In this document: one piece after another, positions 10,237 to 20,999 of the stretch
Layout: each line of letters starts with the position of its first letter
Position numbering within the stretch: position 1 is the stretch's first letter
Source: Prorocentrum cordatum
Lineage: Eukaryota; Sar; Dinophyceae; Prorocentrales; Prorocentraceae
Direction: 5' to 3'
Length of the DNA: 64,000 nucleotides
Assembly (NCBI GenBank): GCA_963575745.1
Contig: CAUYUJ010018294.1
Location: forward strand, 663,043-727,042
The notes under the pieces: model-generated
What the model saw: the letters and a program-made list of their open reading frames with translations, nothing else
The model's database searches: none
What the model was told of the DNA's origin: nothing
Program-made: the position numbers and the translations under genes

Positions 10237-10740
10237 TTGGATATCTACATAAATGGGATCGCTGGCGGTTTCAAACTCTCCGACTCTACTGGCCCTACTT
10301 CCCCAGGCCTGGGCTTTCTGTGTGATTTCGAGTTCTACCGACAATTCCTGGTTCTTGGGGTTCCAAGTTGGGTTTATGGAAGCAGCCTCCCACACAGTCC
10401 CTCAGACGTACCATTCTGCATACGCGGAATTTGAAGCAGAAGTTTGGGCAACTAAGTTGCTGGTGGCCGAGCAGCGCTACTACCAGTGTGACATACACAT
10501 TCACAGTGACAATTCTGACGTGATCAGGCTTGCTCCGTTCGGGGGAGTAGAGGGGGTCCTACTTGACTCCCAGAACATGTTCGACATCATCATCAAGTTG
10601 CTTACGCGTACCATCCACACATTCCCATGGGACCATGCACCTGGACACAGCAATCGTCTATGAAACAAGCTTGTAGATACTGCAGCACGACTCGCACCAC
10701 ACAATGCATACACGGACACACCAGACAGAGAATGAAGGGA
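10237..10740 (+). pseudogene. RNase H domain of the LINE, disrupted
   Basis: In retroelements this domain degrades the RNA of RNA:DNA hybrids. The start reads DIYINGIAGG (10240 onward), matching the first strand (YxDGS type) but with Asn at the position of the first catalytic Asp. After a frame change near 10350 the fold continues: EAEVWATKLL gives the helix Glu, IHSDNSDVI the second Asp, and HAPGHSNRL, then a stop, then NKLVDTAARLA the His/Asp end. The stop at 10661-10663 lies inside that last motif, and more in-frame stops follow near 10733 and 10820. From about 10350 to 11146 one frame carries RNase H into the endonuclease start, showing that they belonged to one polyprotein. Confidence 0.75.
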
Positions 10741-10929
10741 TACGCTGGATTCGCCGTGGAATCGCGATGCGTTGCCGTGGGTGTGGCTCGAGGCCCTATC
10801 TATGCAAGACGGTGCGGCTTAACCACCCAACTACGGTGTCGACCTCCCTCCTCCTACCCAAATCCGTATTCCTCACCAAAATTGCAGCCCTGAGGTCCCT
10901 GAAACTCCGCAACGCGCTCCCGTTCAGGT

Positions 10930-11770
10930 CTCCGTGTGGGTTGCGTTTGCGAACGTCCTCGCCATGGACCCTCAGGCCCTACGCGAGGCAGGCATCGCGA
11001 CCTCCAAATACCAAGGTCCTCCAACGGCAAGGGACAAGCAGCTCGGAGCTCAATTCGCACGGCGCGGCTGTCCGATAGCTGTCACGACGGAGACACGCCT
11101 GACAATGTCAAAGACAGCTAGGTCGGTTGCTACCACGTTTTTATGACAGCTGCCACGTCTCAAGACCAGGAGGCATTTTGGGAGGGATGCGCACTATGAA
11201 TCAGCACGCAAGTGGAATGTGCAGACAGGCTCAAGTTACACCCGTACAAGTGCATAATACAGCATCCATAACATACACGACTTGTCGTTGCGAGACGCGA
11301 ACCAAATATTGCATGCAACATCTTGGCAACATCTTGCTGGCAGATCCGGGGAACGCAATACGCGCACGCAAACGTCATTGTGTACGTGGTGGCACAGTGC
11401 TGCACAGCTCGTGCGTACGCTCAGACAGGATGGTGCGGACTTCTTGCCGTGCTTGGGCGCCAACGCTCGAGTAGGCTCAGTTGCATCGAGCGCGGTGGGC
11501 GGAATCGCCCCAGAGCCGAAAAATGTGTTCTCACGAGCTTCGCGGGAGACCGAGCAGTGGGCCCCATCGATATGCTTGACAGCGTTTCGAGGTGAGCCAG
11601 GCACTGGAAGTCCCTAGGGTCCAGCAACAAAAATAACCAGTATGAACTACGCGTATATGAGCGTGCGTGTGTCGGACGCTTTATGGGTAGCATCTCAGGG
11701 AGTTGACGGTGCCATCGACCTCGCAAGTACACATGAGGACCACCGTGCGGGAGGAGCTCACATACACGTC
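10930..11770 (+). pseudogene. APE-type endonuclease domain of the LINE, disrupted
   Basis: In LINEs this domain nicks target DNA to prime reverse transcription. VAFANVLAMDP (the conserved Asn) opens it, followed by QFARRGCPIAVTTETR with the Glu of the QET-type motif. A frame change near 11125 leads to ATSQDQEAFWEGCAL and HTRLVVARREP with stops between. Another frame change leads to LGANARVGSVASSAVGG, which corresponds to the DANAR-type motif with Gly in place of Asp. Near 11730 ASTHEDHRAG corresponds to the closing SDH-type motif. At least three frames are used, so the domain is dead. Confidence 0.65.
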
Positions 11771-12199
11771 ATCGGTCACCATTCGCCAGCTCCGCCTTCG
11801 AGAAGGCACAAGATACCACACGGCCACGCAAGCAGAAACGAACCTCTGCGCCAGGAAAGCGACGTTGTTCGCCAGTGGAGTATGACATGTCTACCACACG
11901 CCACGTTCAGTTGTGCGACCAATACGTCAGAAGAACTGTGCAATACTCTTTTCCGCTCAAGAAGTCAGCACATGACCGCATGCAGAGTCAGAGTTAGATC
12001 TCATACCGCACACTTGCAATCAAAAATGCCAGAACACAGGCGATACGGCATGCACGGTGCACACATCACAGGAGGAAGCCCTACCTGCAGCATGTATCTT
12101 TGCTTGGGCGCTGGCCATGGACCAGCGAAAATACGGTGGAGCAGATCAACTCCTCTTCCCGCTGCGCTCTCAGCCTATGTATGCGAGAGCAGCTTGCCG

Positions 12200-12820
12200 G
12201 AGTTATGAGACGATTTGGTCCACTTGCAGCGGTTGTTGGTGGATTGAATGCGCAGTATTAAAGAGCTGCTACAACACAAGGGCTTCCGAATAGACACCGA
12301 AATTGCCAGCAAAAGACGCCTCTTGCAGTCCGCCGTGGCTCCCACAATGCTCCTGCTCGGCGAGGCCTCTTAGGTTCCCCCAATAGGCCCGACATGCACA
12401 CATCTACCACATGTGGCTGCAGGTACGATTGACAACCTTAGGTGTGCGACCTACACACAAAGAGAGCAGACAATGGCACATGCTACAAGCATCGTGAAGA
12501 TGTTTACGAAATGCGACGCTCAAACACACGATTCACAAATGGCACACCACATGACGTCAGAATGGTCACGGCACCAGCTCGATCAGGTCTTGAAGCGGCT
12601 GAAGGGCATAGGTCCCTGCTCGCGGAAAAAGCAATCAGCCCGTCCCACGCCGCTCGTGCGACAGCATTGGCCACCCAGGAGGCAGCCAACATTTAGCTAG
12701 AGCACTTTGGCGGGGAGGGGATGGGCACCGCTGCTCCAGTAAAAGACACTCAGCACCTGCGTGATGAATGTCGCCCTTCGCCTGCCGAGCTGATACACGG
12801 CATACCCGATGAGGCAGCGC
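12200..12820 (+). pseudogene. Linker between LINE endonuclease and RT, degenerate
   Basis: Open segments in two frames carry helical, Ala-rich sequence and a PSPAELIHG block resembling the LPS..EL motif that precedes the RT in related elements. No catalytic residues are expected here. Stops near 12697 separate the fragments. Confidence 0.4.
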
Positions 12821-13024
12821 TCCTGCCCGGCCTGTCTGGGTACCAGCACGCATGCAACAGCTGCAAATCTAGATGGGCGGTCAGGAAGACTTGTCCGACA
12901 TGTGGGGCCAATTCAGTGAGCTGTATTTCCCCGTTGTGGTCACCGCCTGTCTCGGAAAGGAGGTTGCTCTTCGAATATCTGGACAGCCTCCGCTGATCCG
13001 TCGTACCCCAAGCACTCGGGGTCC

Positions 13025-13567
13025 GTATGGTGCCACCACGCATGGGAACACATGCACCCCATGATACTACGCACCCCGCTCATGCACTGCCACGCTGTGA
13101 AGGGACACCCAACACGGCGGAATCGCCGGGCGAGGCGTGGACGTTGCCAGTCTAGCATTGCGCAGCTTCCAGACCATTGCCGCGGGGCAGGGACGGTCTG
13201 CTGTTTTCCTCATGGTATACGCTGCCCAGGCGCTCTACGAATCGATTCGCCAACTCGTGATGGCATCTTCCCTCGCAATCGATGGGCTAGCCATCATACT
13301 GAAGGCGGCAGGATTACCGCCAGACGCCATGCACAGTATCATGCATACGTTTGCAGAACAGGACACGTCGGTGAAGCGTGCTGAGGTCTCTAGACATGTC
13401 GACGCGCTGACTGCTACATCATGTCACGGTGCGTGGTTCTACTTTGCAGGTGCAACGGCCATAGCATACCCTATGCTATGATCGGTTCCAGGAAAGCAGC
13501 TCGGCGACGCAGTCTACAACTATGCGATGGCAGAGTGCGTGTCTCTTGCAGTCGCGAGTCTCACAAA
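13025..13567 (+). repeat. RT internal tandem duplication, first copy
   Basis: Aligned with 13578-14106 at an offset of about 540-560 bp. Shared landmarks include GACGTTGCCAGTCTAGCATT, TTCGCCAACTCGTGATGGCA and GCAACGGCCATAGCATACCC. This copy keeps a longer open frame at the 5' side but has TGA where the other copy has GGA just after the YPML block. Confidence 0.9.
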
Positions 13568-13577
13568 TCGAGAGCGG

Positions 13578-14106
13578 TCATGGTGTCAGCACACGTTGAA
13601 AACATGCACCGGCTGCTACCAAGCACCCCGCTCGTGTTTCCACTGCCACCCTGTGCGGGGGGCGCACACACCACGGCGGGATCGCCGAGCGAGGCGTGGA
13701 CGTTGCCAGTCTAGCATTGCGCAGCTTCCAGACCATTGCAGAGGGACAAGGACAGCCTGCTCTTTTCCCCATGGTATACGCTGCCCGGGAGCTCTACGAA
13801 GCGATTCGCCAACTCGTGATGGCATCTTCCCTCGCAGTCGATGAGGTAGCCATATACTGAAGGCGGCAGGATGGCCGCCATGCGCAAGATTGCACAACAG
13901 GACACGGCGTTGAAGCGTGCTGGGGTTTCTGGACATGCGCACGTGCTCCCTACTACATCATATCCCGGTGCGTGGTTCTACTTTGCAGGTGCAACGGCCA
14001 TAGCATACCCTATGCTAGGATCGGTTCCAGGACAGCAGCTCGGCGACGCAGTCTACAACTATGCGATGGCAGAGTCCCTGTATACTGCAGTTGCGAATCT
14101 CACAGC
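13578..14106 (+). repeat. RT internal tandem duplication, second copy
   Basis: The downstream copy is continuous with the remaining RT sequence. Relative to the first copy it lacks several bases in two places around 13850-13880, which shifts the frame. The 3' part is open. Confidence 0.9.
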
Positions 14107-14658
14107 TATAGGATACCCACTGGAGAAGCCGACGGAAACGGACGCCAAATACCATCAACTTTTGGAACATGGCTCCACCAGCGCTGCGCCGGCCATAGGT
14201 ATCAATTTCTCCGACGACGGGGCCTCAGTTAAAAATACTATAACCAGTGGGTCGCTCAAACCAGCTGATGTTACAGCGGATGTCGTTCGCATCGTTGCCG
14301 GCGCGTTCACCAGAGTGGGTCTCCAAATGAACTTCATAAAAGGGAAATCCGAATGCCTGCGCCAATTCCGTGGGAAAGGGGCCGAGCTGGCCGGAGTGCA
14401 GTTGTGGAAGAAGATGGGAGGAGTCATACCAGTTGTCCCCGAAGCTCTGGGCCCCTTGGACATCCAGGTTTCGAGGCAGAACCCGCACCTTGGGATCATC
14501 TTGGACGAGAAGGCGACCGTGGGGCCAGAGATCGCACACCGCCGCAGAGCTTGCGCAGGTGTGTGGCACTCCCTACGCAGAAGAGTTGTTCGACCAATGG
14601 GCCAAGACCCCAAGAACCTACACATCAAGACGCACTTGATTGATTCGCTGGTGACGCC

Positions 14659-14904
14659 TCGGGGGTCTTCTGACCCGGGTCAATGCAGACCCGGGTCAGC
14701 AGGAAACCAAAAAACTGCAGTGCAGGACAAAACAACTGCAACGCAGGTCTTCGCAAACCCGGGTCAGCCAATAGGCGAGGCCGCCTCGCGGCCACGAGCG
14801 GCTCGCTAACCCGGGTCAGCCACAGGGGGTCTTCGCAGGATCCTGCAGGATCTGGTGCCCTGGCTGACCCCCGTCTGCATTGAACCCCGTCTCGTAGGCT
14901 CCGA
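14659..14904. mobile_element. 246-bp inverted-repeat element inserted in the LINE RT region
   Basis: Flanked by ACGCC on both sides (14654-14658 and 14905-14909). It begins TCGGGGGTC and ends GGCTCCGA, and both arms carry TCAATGCAGAC (the right arm as its complement at 14871-14882) about 20 bp in from the end. Inside are three more copies of ACCCGGGTCAGC. The LINE frame reads HLIDSLVTP before and SHLFGAGSW after the element, and is contiguous if the insert and one ACGCC are ignored. It has no coding capacity and the superfamily is unassigned. Confidence 0.82.
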
Positions 14905-15580
14905 ACGCCATCGCATCTGTTTGGCGCCGGCTCCTGGCACGGTGCAACTGAAACGCAGCCTCTTTTTCTGTTAGCCAGCATATGGGGTACGCATCGGGCG
15001 GCAGCAGAACTGCCAAGGTATGATGACAATACGACTAAGTACACTACAGTATCAGCTAAGGTTGTCAGGGCGGATATCCCTAACCAGCTATGCATTCACC
15101 GACTCAGGTTATTCGGACGGCTCATACATGGATGTTATGACGGGAATGGTGTCTTCGGCTTGCCATTCGTGTCCACACTCATGGCTGGCTGATGTGTTTC
15201 ACGACTTGCATTGGCTACAATATAACACTAAGGTGCTACACGACTACGCCGACCCAGCAGAGGATCGTCATGGCAGAGGAGCTCTGGTCCAGAGATTTTT
15301 GAAGTCATGGCGCCGCGGCGCACTGCGAGGCCACGTGGCCGCAACATGCCGACTGCCAACTGCCGCTCGGGCTGAAAAGGACTTTTTTGTGCTGGTCCTT
15401 TCTGGAGGGGTCCCTCCCCCGACCACCCACTCAGACGACAGGAGCAAGCAGCTGCGGGTCTGTCCGTGGTGTAAGCCTACGCTTCCGAAGCACAGGTCCC
15501 TGCAGCAACATGCGGTGCAGACTAATGTCCATCTGGTCAGACATGTAGAGCTGACCATGGGACCCTCAAACACGTGACGG
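14905..15580 (+). pseudogene. LINE RT C-terminal region and C2H2-like finger
   Basis: Resumes with HLFGAGSWHGATETQ, the LFGAGTW-like block seen after the RT thumb in related LINEs, and contains IHRLRLFGRL in another frame. From 15020 to 15577 a frame of 185 codons is open. It ends with CPWCKPTLPKHRSLQQH followed by a second His (15461-15532), a Cys-x2-Cys-x12-His-x6-His arrangement typical of the nucleic-acid-binding tail of these elements. The stop is at about 15577. Confidence 0.6.
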
Positions 15581-15599
15581 GCATGCGCGAAGGAGTGCT

Positions 15600-17090
15600 C
15601 GCGACGGAGGCAGATTCGAGACCATATTGTCTTCGACTCTTCTCAGTGCTGCCTTACATACTTCCTGCACGGCGCTGACAATACGCATTAGCTTGCGCGC
15701 GCGTGTTCACATGATGTTGCATCACAATTAGCACAGAGACGAGCTGGGTTGGGTCGGTTGACGTCAGCGTATCCTGCCACTGCTCATGTTCCCCCTGAAG
15801 GGCTCACATGGGCTTCCTTAGAGGGGTCCTGGACACGCTGTACGAATGGAAAGATGATGCACGACAGGTGCTACATATGCCTCAGCAACCCCAAGATCTC
15901 CAAGCAGTGCTCACCCAAGAGGCCCAGGAGGACAGGTATGACAGGTTCTACATATACAGACCCCCAGATTACACTGACCAGGCTGCATGTGCTGTGCCGG
16001 CACAAATCAAGCGACGGGAGAACAAACAAAAACACTCAACTTGTTTCAGGCAGAAGAAGGACAGACGACGTGTAGTCCCACATCTCGGGCATGACCCAAT
16101 ATCTTTGTCAGTCCACATCGTCACTCGCAACCTAAAGGGGGACCTCACCCGACAGCGAACAATAGAGGAATGGTATGCTCACATCAGAGCCATTTTTTGA
16201 TTTTGATTTACCATCGGATTATCGTCAGAAGAAGAACTCCTGCACGTGGCCGACTCGCCGACGCGCGACGCGCGACTCAGAGCCAAGCGTGTCTGGAACA
16301 CCGGGGCGGGGCGCCATGTGAAGCATGGAGTGCGGCCAGATGGCTGGAAGGGCCCCCCTTTCGTACCAACGAGCACATTTGGGAAGCTCCATTGGCAAAT
16401 CAAAGACAACAAAAACAACTGCAAACAGGTGGCTTACTACAACAACTCATTGTACGGCTCTTGGGGGTTCACTTGGTGATCGGCGGTAGGCATGGGTGGG
16501 TGGAGTGAACACCCACAGCTGTCTTGGTGGCAGAGTTGGGCGCCCACGCCCTACATGTGGCCCCCTCTACGAACGATCGTTTCCGCGCCCATTACCAGCA
16601 CAATCCACGTTGACCAGTGCTGTTTTCAAGTTTTCAAGAAGGGCCCTCAGGGAGGATATGGGAAGGCTCTCTCAGGACTCACACACGGGTAGTTGCCATC
16701 AGGATACCAGGTCTCTACGATGCTCTTACCAGTATGAATGCTGAAAGGTGTCCGCATCCAAAAAGGTCTCACCTCACGCTTGCTGGCAAACATGAAAAGG
16801 GAAGTTCAACACAGCAAGGAGGAATGCCTACCTTGACAGTGTGTGTGCAGCCATCGCTAGAGATATCACCGACCTTGCCATGACAATTGACACTGACGAC
16901 GAGGAGGAAGATATGATGGATGAGAAAATGATCTGGTCAACTTTCGTGATATGCACGTACCGGACTCTGCGTGCAATGACGGTTTCTGAACGGCACCGGA
17001 CTATTTAAGGAAGGGATGCCGCAAAACATGAATTCAAGGGGACCCTGAGGTGAGTAGATTGATCGAGAGGGAGAGGGAGGAGGAGCAGGA
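15600..17090 (+). other. Unassigned sequence 3' of the LINE
   Basis: Composition stays like the LINE. The frame at 15808-16200 (130 codons, plus) has an ordinary mixed amino-acid content, and other short frames follow at 16246-16479 and 16496-16744. None has a motif I recognise. It could be the 3' part of the same element, another decayed retroelement, or an exon. Confidence 0.25.
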
Positions 17091-17099
17091 AGGTAAGAG

Positions 17100-17615
17100 C
17101 GTGAACGTTCGAGGAATTCCTAAGCGAAAGCACCGTTCCTGAAGGAAGTCTCGGGCGGGAGCCCACGACGGGCGGGCGATCCCCTGACGGGCGGGTCGGG
17201 CGGGTGGGACATTCAAGCGGGATGCCTGAGTATGGCGAGGGCGCGACTACTAAGTAAATTGTAACGGCTTCCTTGGCGCAGCGTGTTTCCTGAGCGTCGA
17301 AAGCGCGATTTCTGAATAAATTGCATGGACGTCACAGGCGAGAGCGCAATTCCTGAGTAACATGAGAAGGGCTCTCTGGCGGGAGCAAGGGTCTTGACTA
17401 AATTGCGAGGAAGTCTTGATTCAATTGCGAGGAATTCTCAAGCGGGAGCGCCGTTCCTGCGTAAATGGAAAGGAAGTCTCAGATGGGAGCGGGGGTCCTG
17501 ACTAAATGACGAGGAAGTCACAGGCGGGAGCATCGATCCGAAGTAAATCGCGAGGAAGTCTCAAGAGCGGAATCCTGAGTAAATTTGGAAGAAGTCTCAG
17601 GCAAGAGCAGGTGTT
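17100..17615 (+). repeat. Degenerate minisatellite, about 50-bp unit
   Basis: About ten diverged units built on GAGGAAGTCTCAGGCGGGAG followed by CG..TTCCTGAGTAAATT. Units differ in length from about 40 to 60 bp. No gene. Confidence 0.8.
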
Positions 17616-17699
17616 GTTGTAATCCGTGGGGCCAGGGGCCCAGCTTGAGCACCAAGACTTTCCTTGTAAAGAAACCATACTTATTCTTCAGAAATCAGA

Positions 17700-17759
17700 T
17701 TTCAACAACAACAACAACAACAACAACAGCAACAACAACAACAACAACAACAACAACAA

Positions 17760-17827
<68 letters not shown>

Positions 17828-17872
17828 GCAACAACAACAACAGCAACAACAGCAACAAAGCCAACAACAACA
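17700..17872 (+). repeat. CAA trinucleotide tract
   Basis: Near-perfect CAA run with occasional CAG and AAA. Polyasparagine, polyglutamine, polythreonine and polyleucine ORFs over it are artefacts. Confidence 0.95.
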
Positions 17873-17879
17873 AAACGAT

Positions 17880-18490
17880 CCCCGAGCCTCGATTCTTCGC
17901 CCGCCCCGAGGGGGAACGCTAATTTGGGGGACTGGCTCAGGGGGAGAAGCAGCGAGCCGGAATCGGCGGCACATCGCCGCTTGATTGGCGACAGGCCCCC
18001 GATAGCAGAACCGCACCCTCCTGGGCGGGGTGGGCAACCGGGCCCTCATCGACGATGAATGGGTGCAATGCGTCCTCCAGGAGCCCATCCTCCCCTGACG
18101 TCGCCCCCGACCCCCGCGCTTCGCCGGGGAGCACCAGGGCCCCGGCTGCCCCCCGCCTCTCCACCCAGGGGCGGTGGCGAGGACGCCGCCTGCGGGGCTC
18201 GTGTTCGCGGCGGGGGCGGGCTTCGGCTCGGCGCTCAGGTTGAGGTCCAGGAGCTTGCTGTCGATGCCGGCGAGGATGCTGTTCTCGCTCTGCGCTGGAG
18301 CTGGAGGCGCCGCCCGCTTCTCTCCCCGCGCGGGCTCGGCTCGGGCGGTCTGCCGACGCGGCGGGGGGCAGCACGTGGGGGGGGGTCGGGACGGGCGAGG
18401 AGTGCAGCGAAAGTGGCCCCGATAGGGGGCCCCTGCAAGGCGACTGAGCTGCCACCGCGGGCCCACGAGGGGCACGAGAGGTGCACGTCG
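17880..18490. other. GC-rich sequence, partly dispersed repeat
   Basis: 17941-18060 resembles 38455-38600: both share CTCAGGGGG or a variant, ATTGGCGA, CACCCTCCTGGGCGGGGTG and CGATGAAT. The rest (18060-18490) is GC-rich with long ORFs on both strands and no recognisable domain. Confidence 0.45.
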
Positions 18491-18622
18491 CTCCCTCCCT
18501 CCCGGCCTACGGCCGGGACATCTTGGATCGCGTGTCGCCGCGGCGGCCCTGGCGACACGCTATGCTTTGCAAGGGGGCAGCGTATCGCTCTGCCCCCGTG
18601 GGCGCTCGGGGACCGGGGGGTG

Positions 18623-18677
18623 AATAGCGTGTCGCTCCGAAGCGTGGTGGGCCAGAACCGGCGGAGCGACGCGCTGT
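18623..18677. repeat. 54-bp palindromic repeat, copy 1
   Basis: Begins TAGCGTGTCGCTCCG and ends CGGAGCGACGCGCTG, with GGTGGGCCAGAACC between. Copies are at 38625-38678 (opposite orientation) and 41321-41374. Related half-sites AGCGTATCGCT and GCGACACGC occur at 18530-18590. Confidence 0.8.
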
Positions 18678-18754
18678 CCAAGCGTTCCCGACCGCAGTGC
18701 CCTCCGTTGACGAAGACCCGAGTGGCGGGGAGCTGAAGACCTCCAGCGGACTGA

Positions 18755-18850
18755 CCGCCCAGAGATCCGATGCCGTGACTTTGCTCAATACGGGGTCTCC
18801 GGAAGTTTCGACCCATCGCCCAGGACCGGTTCTTTCACCCTGCGTCATCC
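18755..18850 (+). repeat. Partial copy of dispersed repeat R1
   Basis: CCAGAGATCCGATG, GGGGTCTCCGGAAG and TCGACCCATCGCCCAGGA match 38975-39040 closely. The 3' half of the family is missing. Confidence 0.65.
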
Positions 18851-19156
18851 GCCCCTGGGCCCGTGCGTGCTGTGCTGCGCGGTGGCTCGGGTCGGCAGCC
18901 GCTGCCGGTGCTCCCCCTGCCGAGGGACGAAGAGGCAGGGGCCTGCACGGTGGCGTGCGCGGGCCGCCGGCGCGGCGCGCCACATGGGAAGCGAGGCAGC
19001 GCGGCCACAGGCGCGCGGCGCGCGCTCACGCGCGGCCGCTCGCGGGCAGCTCAGAAGCGAAAGACTCGGAGGGGGGGCCCCTCACGCAGTTTGTCAGGCA
19101 ACGGTGCGGCTTTGCACGGGCTGCACACCGCTGCGCGGCGGTAGGGCCCCCCTACG

Positions 19157-19390
19157 CCAAAAAACGAGGTCGCTCAAAGGCGAAGGTCGGTGCAGGCGAC
19201 CCCGTGTATTTGCTACCCCGCGACAGGCCCCCCCCTCCCCCCCAAAAAACGCGGTCGCTCAAAGGCGAAGGTCGGCGCAGACGACCCCGCTTGTTCGCTA
19301 CCCCGCGGCAGTCCCCCCAAAAAACGAGGTCGCTCAAAGGCGAAGGTCGGTGCAAACGACCCCGTTTATTCTTCGTCGCTCGGGTGGGGC
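19157..19390 (+). repeat. Three tandem repeats, 75-85 bp
   Basis: Units begin at 19157, 19242 and 19317, each with CCAAAAAACGAGGTCGCTCA, then AAGGCGAAGGTCGG, GACCCCG and GCTACCCCG. Within a unit GGTCGC pairs with GCGACC, so a short hairpin is possible. Confidence 0.88.
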
Positions 19391-19399
19391 TGCCCGAAC

Positions 19400-20440
19400 G
19401 CAGTCGGAACGAACGTAGCCAGAAGAAGAAACAGGAACGAACGTAGTCGGATAGGTGAAGTCCGAGTTCTGTCCGAGTTCCAGCTTTTGCGGACCTCGCT
19501 CGCAAGTGCGAGCAGGATGTCGATCGTAAAATCAAGCTGCGAGCGTGTAGAGAACCCGTGACGGTTATGCTACCGTGTTGGAGAAACCATGCATGTCGAA
19601 TACAAGCAATAATCATTGATTGGTGGCTGGCGGACACGCCGATGATCGAGGATTCCGCGTTTGCCACCGGAGCGCGCACGATGCATATGCCATAGTATTG
19701 CCGAAACCGCACGTGTAGCATCACAAACCAATTCTGGCGAGAAGCAGGTAGAAATCATCGTAAGAGCTCGTGGCATTATGTGCCCGCCGTGTCAAACCAT
19801 CCCGGGAAAGCTGTCCACGCGGACGGCGGGCTCTGAATCTTGGCCCCCGCGCATCCAGCAAGCTCGACGATGGCGCTGACAACAGGACTTGGCGGCGCCC
19901 GTGCCACCAAAGGATCAACGATCGTGTGGATCTGGAAACGTGCGCAGCGAATAGGAGTTGTGCCACCTGCTCTAGCGGGACGCTGTGCCCCCGACGTGCC
20001 TTTCGAGTCTAGCGGGGGCTCCGGCCTGCAACCCGGCCGGCAAGCGTGGGCGCCAAATGTGCTCCCTGTAAGCATGTCTCGCGCGGCAAGGTCTGCACCC
20101 CCTCCTCGATCCTGATCCTGTTCTCCTTCCCCCACGCATCGCCCCAAATCTCGCCTCAAATGCCGCCCTCTTGACTCTACAAAACAAACAGTCTGCTGTC
20201 GGGAACGCCTGCTCACTGCTCCTCCTAGCGGCTGCCAATGTTACACCCCTACGGTGCCACGTTGGAGCATGGCACGTTGGTATATAAACTGTCCAGCCGC
20301 CCGGGGGCCAAACGTCCCCGATCGCGGAAAATGTTCTGTTATACCGTTCTTCAACCGCTCATCTTCGTTGCCCTCCTCTTCGCGACGGCGGCGACGACGA
20401 GCGAGCAGAGGCTGGGGAGGACGGGGCCGGCGCAGGGAGG
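19400..20440. other. Unique sequence, no supportable gene
   Basis: Overlapping short ORFs on both strands without recognisable domains. A TATATAAA string at 20281 is too isolated to call a promoter. Confidence 0.35.
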
Positions 20441-20449
20441 GACATGCGC

Positions 20450-20530
20450 TCTCCTGCGGCAGGCTGGCTCATGCCCGGCATGCTCATGCCCGGCATGCAC
20501 CCGCCGCACATCCCCGGCCCAGTGCTCGGC
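20450..20530 (-). other. Short GGMP-like coding patch
   Basis: On the minus strand it reads GMCGGCMPGMSMPGM and resembles the repeat proteins encoded at 4400-5245 and 22680-22930. It is too short and isolated to call a gene. Confidence 0.35.
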
Positions 20531-20638
20531 GCGCCTGGGCCGCTGCTACCGCTCGCCCTGCTGCTCATGCTCCCCCCCACTCCCTCTGCAGCCGCCCCCC
20601 CTCCCTCCCTCCCTCCCTCCCTCCTCCTCCTCCTCCTC

Positions 20639-20770
20639 CTCCGCGGATTTCTTGGATCTGCGCTGCCCCCCCCCCCGTGGCGGCGCCCCCGGCGCTACCC
20701 CTGGCGCACCCCGCGCGCCAGGTATGGGGGGCCCAGCTCCGATCGAAGAAATCCAGGCGGAGCTCCAAAC
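20639..20770. repeat. Foldback element FB2, copy 1
   Basis: Left arm CTCCGCGGATTTCTTGGATC is inverted on the right as GATCGAAGAAATCCAGGCGG with AGCTCC following. The centre is GGCGGCGCCCCCGG and GCGCGCCAGG. A second copy is at 22426-22566. Confidence 0.75.
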
Positions 20771-20999
20771 GTTTATGGTTATGCCGTGATTTCTTCTTCG
20801 AACCAACTGTCCTCCACCCGCGCCGACTCACTCACTCGCACGCACGCCTCGCAAGGATCACCACGACGCGCGACAAGTGCTGAGCAACAGGACCGCAGTG
20901 TTGCATCCGCGCGTCACATGAAGTGTTGGAGGGACCGACCGTGACATCATCTAGCAGGCGACGACTGCGCCCGCGGTTCCCACGTAACACCTGTCACTC

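Larger units (their letters stand above)
12890..14650 (+). pseudogene. Reverse transcriptase of the LINE, with internal tandem duplication
   Basis: Copies element RNA into DNA at the target site in functional LINEs. An early RT block (LYFPVVVTACLGKEVALRI, 12912 on) is followed by two versions of the fingers and palm region: 13137-13481 in one frame, ending at a TGA, then a second version from 13680. The second version carries GSVPGQQLGDAVYNYAMA (14026-14079), the FSDD catalytic pair (14207-14218), and GLQMNFIKGKSECL, then the thumb start (NPHLGIILDEKAT). In both versions the motif A position where Asp is expected (before VYAA..LYE) reads Met. The last RT stretch runs open from 13871 into the inserted element at 14659. 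Confidence 0.8.
9140..15580 (+). mobile_element. Degenerate LINE-type retrotransposon (RNase H, endonuclease, RT, zinc finger)
   Basis: A single decayed non-LTR retrotransposon. Domains in order along the plus strand are: a Gln/Ala-rich ORF1-like segment (9146-9925), RNase H (10237-10720), APE-type endonuclease (10930-11770), a linker (12200-12820), reverse transcriptase (12890-14650), RT C-terminal region (to about 15250) and a terminal C2H2-like finger (15461-15532). Placing RNase H before the endonuclease is, from my knowledge of the group, a dinoflagellate LINE pattern rather than the RT-then-RNase H order of most RNase H-bearing LINEs. Many stops and frameshifts, an internal RT duplication and a 246-bp insertion make it inactive. 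The 5' and 3' ends and any target duplication were not found. No poly(A) or simple tail is evident at about 15.6 kb. Confidence 0.85.

Noticed and set aside
20281-20290. TATATAAA as a promoter
   Set aside because: No gene follows, and dinoflagellate promoters are not known to rely on this box.
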